Assembly (NCBI GenBank): GCA_013205455.1
Contig: JABMMO010000048.1
Location: forward strand, 1 to 7,852
Direction of reading: 5' to 3'
Length of the DNA: 7,852 bases
DNA from: Actinomycetota bacterium
Lineage (GTDB): Bacteria > Actinomycetota > Actinomycetes > Nanopelagicales > Nanopelagicaceae
Part shown: positions 1-6,656 of the stretch, piece after piece
Layout of the letters: each line of letters opens with the position of its first letter
Position numbering within the stretch: position 1 is the first letter of the stretch
Made by a program: the position numbers and the translations under genes
Notes under the pieces: generated by a model
What the model was told of the DNA's origin: nothing
The model's input: the letters and a program-made list of their open reading frames with translations, nothing else
Databases searched by the model: none

Positions 1-1204
1 ACAATTCCCATTGCAATCATGGCTCGGGGATGCGATGGCGGGCCCAACCCCAGTTTCAGCGTTAATCCATGCTGCGACAATGGTGACTGCTGGCGTTTAC
101 TTAATTACTCGTTCAAATTTTATTTTCGATAACGCCCCAACTGCACAACTATGTGTAGTAATTGTCGGCGTAATCACGTTGATGTTTGGTGCGTTAATCG
201 GTACTGCCAAAGATGACATTAAGAAAGCACTTGCTGCTTCAACCATGTCGCAAATCGGATACATGATTCTTGCGACTGGGCTTGGACCTGTTGGTTATGC
301 GTTTGCAATCATGCACCTTCTAACTCATGGATTCTTCAAAGCCGGTATGTTCTTAGGAGCAGGGTCGGTAATGCACGGCATGGATGATGAAGTAAACATG
401 CGCAAATATGGTGGCCTTGGAAAATTTATGCCAATTACCGCAATTACTTTCGGGTTGGGTTACCTTGCAATCATCGGAGTTCCACCATTTGCTGGTTTTT
501 ATTCCAAAGATAAAATTATTGAAACGGCGTTTAACGCCGAAGGAATTAAAGGTTTATTAATTGGCAGCGCTGCTCTACTTGGCGCACTTGTCACCGCTTT
601 CTATATGACTCGCGTAATTATTCTTACTTTCACTGGCGCAAAGCGTTGGGATGAAAAAGCCCATCCACATGAATCGCCATTCTTAATGTGGGGACCAATG
701 GCAATCCTGGCAATCGGATCAGTTGCTTCCGGATTCCTACTTTCCAGCGGAAATCGCTTTGTTTCTTGGCTAGCTCCAGTTGTAAATAGCCATGAAGCAG
801 ATCACGCCGAACATGTCGAACGATTCCAACCAGTAGTAGTTACTTCAATGGCGCTAGTTGCCGTGGTAATTGGTGTTGCAATTGCAATAGTTAAATATCG
901 AAGCGAAGTTCCTCGTGTAGCACCTACCAATGTCAGATTCTTTACCAAGATAGCTCGTCGTGATTTGTTACAAGATGACTTTAACGAATTGGTATTAATG
1001 CGTCCCGGTCAAGCGCTAACTAAATTCCTAGTAGCAACCGATGAAAAAGCTATCGATGGTGCAGTTAGAACCGTTGGTGCAGCAGTGATTGGAAGTTCAA
1101 AAGGAATTCGAAAGACCCAAACCGGTTTTGTCCGTAGCTATGCGCTATTAATTCTACTAGGCGCATTTGCGCTACTCGCAACTATCTGGGTGGTAACGCT
1201 ATGA
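1..1204 (+). CDS. nuoL: NADH-quinone oxidoreductase subunit L, 3' part (5' end outside window)
   Basis: NuoL is the distal antiporter-like, proton-translocating subunit of the complex I membrane arm. The frame is already open at base 2 (Q-F-P before the TTG at 11), so that TTG is internal. About 400 codons remain of a usual 600-plus; the missing part would hold the first transmembrane helices. Family landmarks visible: QSWLGDAM then GPTPVSALIHAATM with its histidine at 68-70, KDDIKKALAASTMSQIGY (about 209-262), the THGFFK lysine at 338-340, and PPFAGFYSKD with its lysine at 506-508. The histidine and two lysines match the proton-channel residues known in E. coli NuoL. After about base 950 comes a long amphipathic stretch ending QTGFVRSYALL plus a last hydrophobic helix, which fits the lateral helix and final membrane anchor. 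The stop TGA overlaps the nuoM ATG (ATGA). Identity is near certain. Confidence 0.97.
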   Translation, partial: QFPLQSWLGDAMAGPTPVSALIHAATMVTAGVYLITRSNFIFDNAPTAQLCVVIVGVITLMFGALIGTAKDDIKKALAASTMSQIGYMILATGLGPVGYAFAIMHLLTHGFFKAGMFLGAGSVMHGMDDEVNMRKYGGLGKFMPITAITFGLGYLAIIGVPPFAGFYSKDKIIETAFNAEGIKGLLIGSAALLGALVTAFYMTRVIILTFTGAKRWDEKAHPHESPFLMWGPMAILAIGSVASGFLLSSGNRFVSWLAPVVNSHEADHAEHVERFQPVVVTSMALVAVVIGVAIAIVKYRSEVPRVAPTNVRFFTKIARRDLLQDDFNELVLMRPGQALTKFLVATDEKAIDGAVRTVGAAVIGSSKGIRKTQTGFVRSYALLILLGAFALLATIWVVTL

Positions 1205-2709
1205 AATATTTAACTTCGCTAATGTTGCTACCACTTCTTGGTGCGATATTAATTTCAACTTTGCCAAAGAACAAATCCAATTATGCAAAATGGGTTGCGC
1301 TTCTCACTTCGATTGTGGTAGCTCTCTTAGGTTTATTAATTGCGCTTCGTTTTGAAATTGATCGCCCTGGTTTCCAGTTTGTTGAGAATTATTCTTGGAT
1401 TCCATCATTTGGAATTAATTACAGCCTGGGCATAGACGGGATCGCGCTAGTTTTAATTCTAATGTCGGTCATTTTGGTCCCAATCGTGATTGTTGCCGGC
1501 TGGCACGAATCTGAAGGTGGACGTTGGGGAAGTAAGAGTTTCTATGTTCTGATTCTGATTCTAGAAACCATGATGATTGGTGTTTTCGCAGCTACCGATG
1601 TCTTCCTCTTCTACGTTTTCTTTGAAGCCATGTTGATTCCGGTTTACTTCTTAATCGGTGGCTACGGCGTTGGCGAACGTGCTGCAGCTGCGGTTAAGTT
1701 CTTGCTATACAGCTTATTTGGCGGGCTTTTAATGCTCGCAGCCATCATTGGCATTTATGTGATTTCTGGCAATCAAGGCGGACATACTTTTGATATTGAA
1801 AAACTTTCACAATTAACGATCGATTCCACAACCCAAAACTTCTTATTCCTAGGATTCTTTATCGCGTTTGCAATTAAAGCGCCGCTATGGCCGCTGCACA
1901 CTTGGTTGCCGGATGCCGCAAAATCTGCAACGCCAGGAACATCAGTTCTCTTGTTGGGCGTACTGGATAAAGTTGGAACTTTCGGAATGATTCGTTATTG
2001 CATCAAGCTTTTCCCGGAATCATCGAAAACTTTTACTCCAGTAATTATTGCTCTGGCGCTAATCTCAATTCTCTATGGCGCTTTCTTGGCCATTGGTCAG
2101 AAAGATATTAAAGGCTTAATCGCATTTACTTCGATTTCTCACTTTGGTTTTATCACAATGGGAATTTTTGCGATGACCACCCAAGGTCATTCCGGTGCCA
2201 CGCTTTATATGGTGAACCATGGATTCTCCACTGCTGCACTCTTTTTAGTAGCTGGGTGGATCTCTGCGCGACGCGGCTCTTCCACAATTGCAGATTTTGG
2301 TGGCTTACAACGCGTTACGCCAGTACTTGCTTGGACATTCTTTATTGCAGGGCTTTCCAGCTTGGCGCTACCTGGTCTTTCTAGCTTCGTTAGCGAGTTC
2401 TTAGTGCTTGTTGGAACATATACTCGTTATCCGGTTGCAGCAGTAATTGGAACGCTCGGAATTGTGCTTGCTGCGCTATATATTTTAATTCCAGTACAAA
2501 AAGCGCTTCATGGTCCAATTACTCCAGGTAATGAAAACTTGCCCGATATAACTAGACGTGAGCGAATTGCGATTGCACCAGTTATCGCAGTAATTATTTT
2601 CTTAGGTTTCTATCCGAAGCCATTATTGGATGTCATAAATCCAGCTTCCATTGCAACTCTAACTGCGGCTGGATTTAGCGATCCAGTTCCGGCAGCGGGA
2701 GGGAAGTAG
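1201..2709 (+). CDS. nuoM: NADH-quinone oxidoreductase subunit M
   Basis: Central antiporter-like proton pump of the complex I membrane arm; 502 residues, normal family length, with about 14 hydrophobic helices. Key residues are all present: E142 in FYVFFEAMLIPVYFLIGGYG, K226 in AFAIKAPLWPLHTWLPDA, K257 in LDKVGTFGMIRY, H340 in VNHGFSTAALF, and E399 in SSFVSEFLVL. These line up at nearly constant offset with E144, K234, K265 and E407 of E. coli NuoM, so the protein should be pumping-competent. The ATG at 1201 overlaps the nuoL stop by four bases (ATGA), and a GGGTGG at 1188-1193 sits seven bases upstream as a plausible ribosome-binding site, so translation is probably coupled to nuoL. The C-terminal tail (DPVPAAGGK) is short and polar. 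No anomaly seen. Confidence 0.98.
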   Translation: MKYLTSLMLLPLLGAILISTLPKNKSNYAKWVALLTSIVVALLGLLIALRFEIDRPGFQFVENYSWIPSFGINYSLGIDGIALVLILMSVILVPIVIVAGWHESEGGRWGSKSFYVLILILETMMIGVFAATDVFLFYVFFEAMLIPVYFLIGGYGVGERAAAAVKFLLYSLFGGLLMLAAIIGIYVISGNQGGHTFDIEKLSQLTIDSTTQNFLFLGFFIAFAIKAPLWPLHTWLPDAAKSATPGTSVLLLGVLDKVGTFGMIRYCIKLFPESSKTFTPVIIALALISILYGAFLAIGQKDIKGLIAFTSISHFGFITMGIFAMTTQGHSGATLYMVNHGFSTAALFLVAGWISARRGSSTIADFGGLQRVTPVLAWTFFIAGLSSLALPGLSSFVSEFLVLVGTYTRYPVAAVIGTLGIVLAALYILIPVQKALHGPITPGNENLPDITRRERIAIAPVIAVIIFLGFYPKPLLDVINPASIATLTAAGFSDPVPAAGGK

Positions 2710-2711
2710 CC

Positions 2712-4226
2712 ATGACTGATTCCCTGATTCTGCAATATTCATTCCTGGCACCAATAATGATCGTGCTAGGCGGTGCTGTTATTGGAGTTTTAGTAGAGGC
2801 TTTTGTCGCAGCTAAACGTCGCGCAACCATCCAACTCTTAATTGCGCTCTTTACAATTTTTGTATCATTTATTTCGTTGCTAAGAATTCGTAATTTAACT
2901 TCAGCTAAAGCTGCATTTAACTCAGTCATGATTGATGGCCCAGCAATTTTCATGCAAGGAACAATTCTTTTAATTGCATTCTTTGCGGTAATGATTATCG
3001 GCGACGTTGATCATTTCACGGCGCAAGCATCTGCGGTGCCAGGATCAGAAGAAGAGAAAAGTGCAGTACAAACCGGCCGCCAACAAACTGAAGTTTTCCC
3101 TTTAACCTTATTTGCAGTAGCTGGAATGATGCTCTTTCCGGCTGCTAGTGATTTGATCACGCTTTTCGTAGCTTTAGAAGTTTTATCGCTACCGCTATAT
3201 CTCATGGCTGGACTCTCGCGTCGACGTCGCTTATTTTCGCAAGAAGCTGCTCTAAAGTATTTCTTACTTGGCGCTTACTCATCAGCATTTTTCTTATTTG
3301 GTGCCGCATTTTTATACGGTTTCTCTTACTCAGTTACGCTGGCCGGAATCCACGCAGCAGTAATCGGTGGCACTGCGAATAACGTATTCTTATTAATTGG
3401 ATTACTTTTTGTTTCAATTGGATTACTTTTCAAAGTTGGTGCAGTCCCATTCCATGCATGGACTCCCGATGTTTATCAAGGCGCACCAACCCCAATTACT
3501 GGTTTCATGGCAGCCGCAACCAAGGTCGCAGCTTTTGGCGCACTGCTTCGAATTTTCTACGTAACCTTCGGTGATGCAGTCTGGAATTGGCGGCCAATCC
3601 TTACCGTAATTGCGATTTTAACAATGCTGGTTGGATCGATAGTTGCTATTACCCAACGCGATATCAAGCGGATGTTGGCCTATTCATCAATCGCTCATGC
3701 TGGGTTCTTGTTGACCGGTGTTATTGCGCTTAACCGAGCTGGATTAGCAGCCACGCTTTACTACCTACTTGCTTACGGTTTCATCACGATTGGCGCTTTC
3801 GGAGTTATCACTTTAGTGCGGGATTCATCGGGTGAAATTACCGATCTAAATCGTTGGGCTGGCCTCGGTCGACGCTCTCCAAAAATTGCGGCGTTATTTT
3901 CATTTTTCTTACTAGCATTTGCTGGAATTCCACTTACAAGTGGTTTTATTGGAAAGTTCGCAATCTTCACTGCAGCTTATGAATCTGGAAATATTGGAGT
4001 AGTTGTAGTCGGCGTCCTTTCTAGTGCAATCGCAGCATTCTTTTACATCCGCGTAATAGTGATGATGTATTTTGCTGAAGATAATAAAGATTCGCTAACT
4101 GTAGTAATCCCATCGCCACTTACCTCAATTGCAATTTGGGTTTCTGGCGCAGTGACTTTAGTACTTGGGGTTTATCCAACTCCAGTGCTTAATTTCATCA
4201 ACACTCTTGCAATCTTCATTCGCTAA
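2712..4226 (+). CDS. nuoN: NADH-quinone oxidoreductase subunit N
   Basis: Third antiporter-like proton-translocating subunit, nearest the hydrophilic arm of complex I; 504 residues against 485 in E. coli. Conserved residues: E156 (VALEVLSLPLY), K182 (ALKYFLLGAYSSA), K241 (LLFKVGAVPFHAW), K271 (AAATKVAAFG) and K415 (TSGFIGKF). The four lysines match K158, K217, K247 and K395 of E. coli with offsets of 24, 24, 24 and 20. TPDVYQGAPTPIT at 251-263 is a family signature. A hydrophilic insertion at about residues 103-127 (ASAVPGSEEE, then QQTEVFP) explains most of the extra length and is typical of actinobacterial NuoN as I recall that family. The start is supported by a strong GGGAGG at 2697-2702, nine bases before the ATG and lying inside the nuoM end; only two bases separate the nuoM stop from this start. 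Confidence 0.98.
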   Translation: MTDSLILQYSFLAPIMIVLGGAVIGVLVEAFVAAKRRATIQLLIALFTIFVSFISLLRIRNLTSAKAAFNSVMIDGPAIFMQGTILLIAFFAVMIIGDVDHFTAQASAVPGSEEEKSAVQTGRQQTEVFPLTLFAVAGMMLFPAASDLITLFVALEVLSLPLYLMAGLSRRRRLFSQEAALKYFLLGAYSSAFFLFGAAFLYGFSYSVTLAGIHAAVIGGTANNVFLLIGLLFVSIGLLFKVGAVPFHAWTPDVYQGAPTPITGFMAAATKVAAFGALLRIFYVTFGDAVWNWRPILTVIAILTMLVGSIVAITQRDIKRMLAYSSIAHAGFLLTGVIALNRAGLAATLYYLLAYGFITIGAFGVITLVRDSSGEITDLNRWAGLGRRSPKIAALFSFFLLAFAGIPLTSGFIGKFAIFTAAYESGNIGVVVVGVLSSAIAAFFYIRVIVMMYFAEDNKDSLTVVIPSPLTSIAIWVSGAVTLVLGVYPTPVLNFINTLAIFIR

Positions 4227-4239
4227 CGAATCAATTTAG

Positions 4240-5235
4240 ATGTCTCAAATAAGCGCAACCGGAATACCAAATCTTGATCCTACTTTCGAGAGCGAATTGG
4301 TTGACCAACTTAATAAAGTTGAGGAATTGCTCAAACTTCGTATTCAAGGGGATTACCCATTTGTAATTGAAACTTCACGCCACTTAGTTGAAGCTGGCGG
4401 TAAGCGACTTAGACCTTTACTTGCTTTAATTACCGGGCACTTAGGAAAAATGAATTATAATGTAATTAAAGCTGCAACTGCTTGCGAACTGACTCATCTT
4501 GGAACTTTGTATCACGATGATGTGATGGATGAAGCGCCACTGCGTCGGGGAGTAGAAAGCGCAAACAACCGTTGGGGAAATAGTGTTGCAATTCTTACCG
4601 GCGATTATCTATTCGCAAAGACTTCAAATCTGCTCTCCGAAGTGGGTCCTGAAGCAGTTAGATTGCAAGCGATAACCTTCGAGCGTCTTGTTATTGGACA
4701 GATCTTGGAAACCCAAGGTCCGAAAAATGGCGAGGATCCATTGAGCCACTATCTCCGCGTAGTTGCTGATAAAACTGGATCGCTAATCTCGGCTAGCGCG
4801 CGTTTTGGCGCCATGCTTTCGGGCGCATCAAAGGAAGTGATAGAAATCGTTACTGAGTTCGGCGAGAAAATTGGCGTAGCTTTTCAATTAGCCGATGATG
4901 TAATTGATATCGCAAGTGATTCAAATCAATCAGGAAAGACGCCTGGAACCGATCTAAAAGAAGGGATTCCAACCCTCGTCACAATTCGGGTTATGCAATC
5001 GAACGATCCTAAAGATTCTGAACTAAAAGCTCTACTCGCCAAACCAATTCATGACGAGAAAACGGTAGCGGAAGTTATTTTGAAATTGCGTGCTCATCCG
5101 GCGCTATTGGAATCAAAAGTGCAATTGCATGAAGTTGCAAATAACGCTAAAAAATTATTAGAGGTATTACCAATAAGTCCAGCACGAACCGCTTTAGAAA
5201 ATCTATGCTCCGCTATTGTCAATCGATCGGTTTGA
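4240..5235 (+). CDS. trans-polyprenyl diphosphate synthase, probably for the menaquinone side chain
   Basis: Chain-elongating isoprenyl diphosphate synthase, 331 residues, cytosolic. It condenses isopentenyl diphosphate onto allylic diphosphates using Mg2+ held by two aspartate motifs. Visible: GGKRLRP at 53-59, first motif DDVMD at 93-97 followed by LRRG, GDYLFAK at 121-127, second motif DDVID at 219-223, and GKTPGTDLKEGIPTL at 232-246. The residues four and five before the first motif are small (T89, G88); bulky aromatics there shorten products, so a long chain is inferred. Thirteen bases after nuoN, same strand, suggests co-transcription and a role in making the quinone tail; related actinobacterial genes are often labelled heptaprenyl or octaprenyl synthase (hepB/grcC/ispB-like). 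Exact chain length cannot be read, so no symbol is given. No clear ribosome-binding site precedes the ATG. Its last 33 bases overlap rarD, which converges on it. Confidence 0.93.
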   Translation: MSQISATGIPNLDPTFESELVDQLNKVEELLKLRIQGDYPFVIETSRHLVEAGGKRLRPLLALITGHLGKMNYNVIKAATACELTHLGTLYHDDVMDEAPLRRGVESANNRWGNSVAILTGDYLFAKTSNLLSEVGPEAVRLQAITFERLVIGQILETQGPKNGEDPLSHYLRVVADKTGSLISASARFGAMLSGASKEVIEIVTEFGEKIGVAFQLADDVIDIASDSNQSGKTPGTDLKEGIPTLVTIRVMQSNDPKDSELKALLAKPIHDEKTVAEVILKLRAHPALLESKVQLHEVANNAKKLLEVLPISPARTALENLCSAIVNRSV

Positions 5236-6093
5236 TTTGACGAGATCAGTTCCGAGAAATATTAGTGCAACCCAAATAAAAACAAAACCAAATAATTTAG
5301 TAGCGACCATATCTTCGTGATTTACTAAAATTCCGATAAAGAACATGATAGTTGGGGTTATGTATTGCAGTAATCCAACTGTTGTAAGTGGCAGCCTAAG
5401 CGTTGCGCCATTGAACATTAATAACGGTGCAATCGTGGCAAAACCAGCCCCGATTAGAAGTAATGTATTAGGGAAACTGTGACCAAATTGCCCCACACCT
5501 TTTTGTTGTAGATAAATTATGTATCCAGCATTAGGAATTAAGGCAAATAGAGTTTCAACCGAAAGCGCTTCCAGAGCACCAGCATTTAGCGTCTTTTTTA
5601 ACAAACTATAAGAACCCCAAGTAACTGCTAGCGAAAGTGCGATCCATGGAAAAGACCCATACCCAACAGTGAGAATAACTACGCCAACCGCAGCCAATCC
5701 AACCGCAATTTTCTGAGCTTTTCTTAGTTTTTCATTTAGAAAAGTGACGCCAAATGTCACAGTGATTAACGGCGTGATGTAATAGCCGAGCGCCGACTCA
5801 ACCACGCGGTCAACTGAGACCGACCAAATATAGACAAACCAATTGATGGTGAGAAACCCAGAAGTCGCTAACAAAATTGCTGCACTGCGCTTATTTTTTA
5901 AAAGCGCGAACCCATTTCCAAGTTCTTTCCGAAACTTAAGCGCAGATAGGCAAATTACTAGTGACCAAATGCCACGGTGCGCCAAAATCTCACTAGGCGA
6001 AGCATCGTTAAGTGCTTTCCAATAGAACGGCAACATTCCCCATAAAAAGTATGCCCCTAATCCAAGTAATAAACCAGCTTTATTTCGAGTCAA
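5203..6093 (-). CDS. rarD: RarD-type permease of the EamA/DMT superfamily
   Basis: Inner-membrane protein of the drug/metabolite transporter superfamily, 296 residues, with about ten hydrophobic helices in two EamA-like halves. RarD signatures: AYFLWGMLPFYWK at 14-26, EILAHRGIWS at 35-44, NWFVYIW at 84-90, VVESALGYYITPL at 97-109, NEKLRKAQ at 120-127 and LLQYITPT at 241-248. Members are named for an E. coli chloramphenicol-sensitivity label; the physiological substrate is unknown. The start is a TTG at 6091-6093: the next in-frame ATG is residue 20, inside the first helix, while the TTG gives the short polar lead (TRNKAG) seen in relatives. It lies five bases after the yajQ stop with no good Shine-Dalgarno, so translational coupling to yajQ is likely. 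The last 33 bases run antisense into the end of the polyprenyl synthase gene. Confidence 0.93.
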   Translation of the reverse strand: MTRNKAGLLLGLGAYFLWGMLPFYWKALNDASPSEILAHRGIWSLVICLSALKFRKELGNGFALLKNKRSAAILLATSGFLTINWFVYIWSVSVDRVVESALGYYITPLITVTFGVTFLNEKLRKAQKIAVGLAAVGVVILTVGYGSFPWIALSLAVTWGSYSLLKKTLNAGALEALSVETLFALIPNAGYIIYLQQKGVGQFGHSFPNTLLLIGAGFATIAPLLMFNGATLRLPLTTVGLLQYITPTIMFFIGILVNHEDMVATKLFGFVFIWVALIFLGTDLVKSNRSIDNSGA

Positions 6094-6098
6094 TGGGG

Positions 6099-6587
6099 TT
6101 ATCTGAAATTCTGAAATTGCACAGCGAAATCGAGCGATGCATTTTTAATCATAGCGATAGCTTCCTGCAAGTCATCTTTACTCTTGCTAGAAACTCGCAA
6201 TTCATCGCCCTGGATTTGAGTTTTTAAGTTCTTAGATCCTTCATCTTTAAGTAATTTTGCAATCTTCTTAGCATTTTCCTGAGATATGCCCTCTTTAATT
6301 GCGGAGAAAATTCGATAAACCTTGCCACTAAGCATTGGTTCGGCAGTATCCAAATACTTTAACGAAACAGTTCGCTTCACCATCTTTTCCTTCAACACAT
6401 CTAGCGCAGCTTTGGCTCGTTCTTCGGTCTCGGATTCCACCAATATTTTCTCACCCGACATCTCAATCTTGCTACCGGTGTTTTTAAAATCAAATCGGGT
6501 AGCAATTTCACGCGAAGCTTGGTTTAGCGCATTATCAAGCTCCATGCGATCTACTTTTGAAACTACATCGAAACTCGAATCGGCCAT
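6099..6587 (-). CDS. yajQ: YajQ family (DUF520) nucleotide-binding protein
   Basis: Small cytosolic protein of 162 residues, the normal family length, with a duplicated ferredoxin-like fold expected. Landmarks: SFDVVSKVD at 5-13, REIATRFDFK at 26-35, IKEGISQENAKKI at 97-109, TQIQGDELRVSSKSKDDLQ at 123-141 and the C-terminal QFQNFR at 157-162. Homologues bind nucleotides; a Xanthomonas member binds cyclic di-GMP and acts with a transcription regulator, and the E. coli protein has been linked to phage phi6 transcription. The role in Actinobacteria is not established and should not be assumed to be cyclic di-GMP signalling. The ATG is supported by a GGGAG at 6595-6599 seven bases upstream on the - strand. 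It leads a two-gene unit with rarD and is divergent from the oxidoreductase gene. Confidence 0.95.
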   Translation of the reverse strand: MADSSFDVVSKVDRMELDNALNQASREIATRFDFKNTGSKIEMSGEKILVESETEERAKAALDVLKEKMVKRTVSLKYLDTAEPMLSGKVYRIFSAIKEGISQENAKKIAKLLKDEGSKNLKTQIQGDELRVSSKSKDDLQEAIAMIKNASLDFAVQFQNFR

Positions 6588-6602
6588 TGTTCTACTCCCA
6601 CT

Positions 6603-6632
6603 TATATATTTTCAGATTTCTATACTTACCAA
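6603..6632 (-). promoter_or_regulatory. candidate promoter for yajQ-rarD
   Basis: On the - strand, TTGGTA (6632 to 6627) and TATATA (6608 to 6603) are separated by 18 bases, a good spacing for a housekeeping sigma factor. Initiation would fall near 6597, which is so close that it might clip the GGGAG ribosome-binding site. A second option lies a little upstream: TTATAC (6647 to 6642), a 17-base spacer and TATAGA (6624 to 6619), giving a leader of about 25 bases that keeps the GGGAG intact. Which is used cannot be decided by eye. Confidence 0.4.
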
Positions 6633-6642
6633 GCCCCTACGG

Positions 6643-6648
6643 TATAAC
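6643..6648 (+). promoter_or_regulatory. candidate -10 element for the oxidoreductase gene, implying a leaderless mRNA
   Basis: TATAAC matches the TATAAT consensus at five of six positions and ends eight bases before the GTG start at 6657. Transcription starting six to eight bases downstream would begin at or within two bases of the GTG. No purine-rich ribosome-binding site lies in the intervening CTTTCGCG. Both points fit leaderless initiation, which is common in Actinobacteria. No convincing -35 hexamer is visible at the expected distance (around 6617-6625). Confidence 0.45.
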
Positions 6649-6656
6649 CTTTCGCG

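Noticed and set aside
11..13. TTG at 11 as the start of a short NuoL.
   Set aside because: The reading frame continues upstream to base 2 with family-like residues, and NuoL is normally over 600 residues, so the gene simply begins before the window.
2675..2953. Open frame of 92 codons on the - strand across the nuoM/nuoN junction.
   Set aside because: It is antisense to two certain genes, has no recognisable motif and no ribosome-binding site; it is a shadow frame.
5218..5241. Possible bidirectional terminator hairpin (GTCAA ... TTGAC) at the convergent stops.
   Set aside because: The outer stem is only five pairs with a bulge and a weak interior, and no run of T follows on either strand, so it does not look like an intrinsic terminator.
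6012..6227. Open frame of 71 codons on the + strand over the rarD/yajQ junction.
   Set aside because: It lies antisense to two well-supported genes and its translation resembles no family I recognise.
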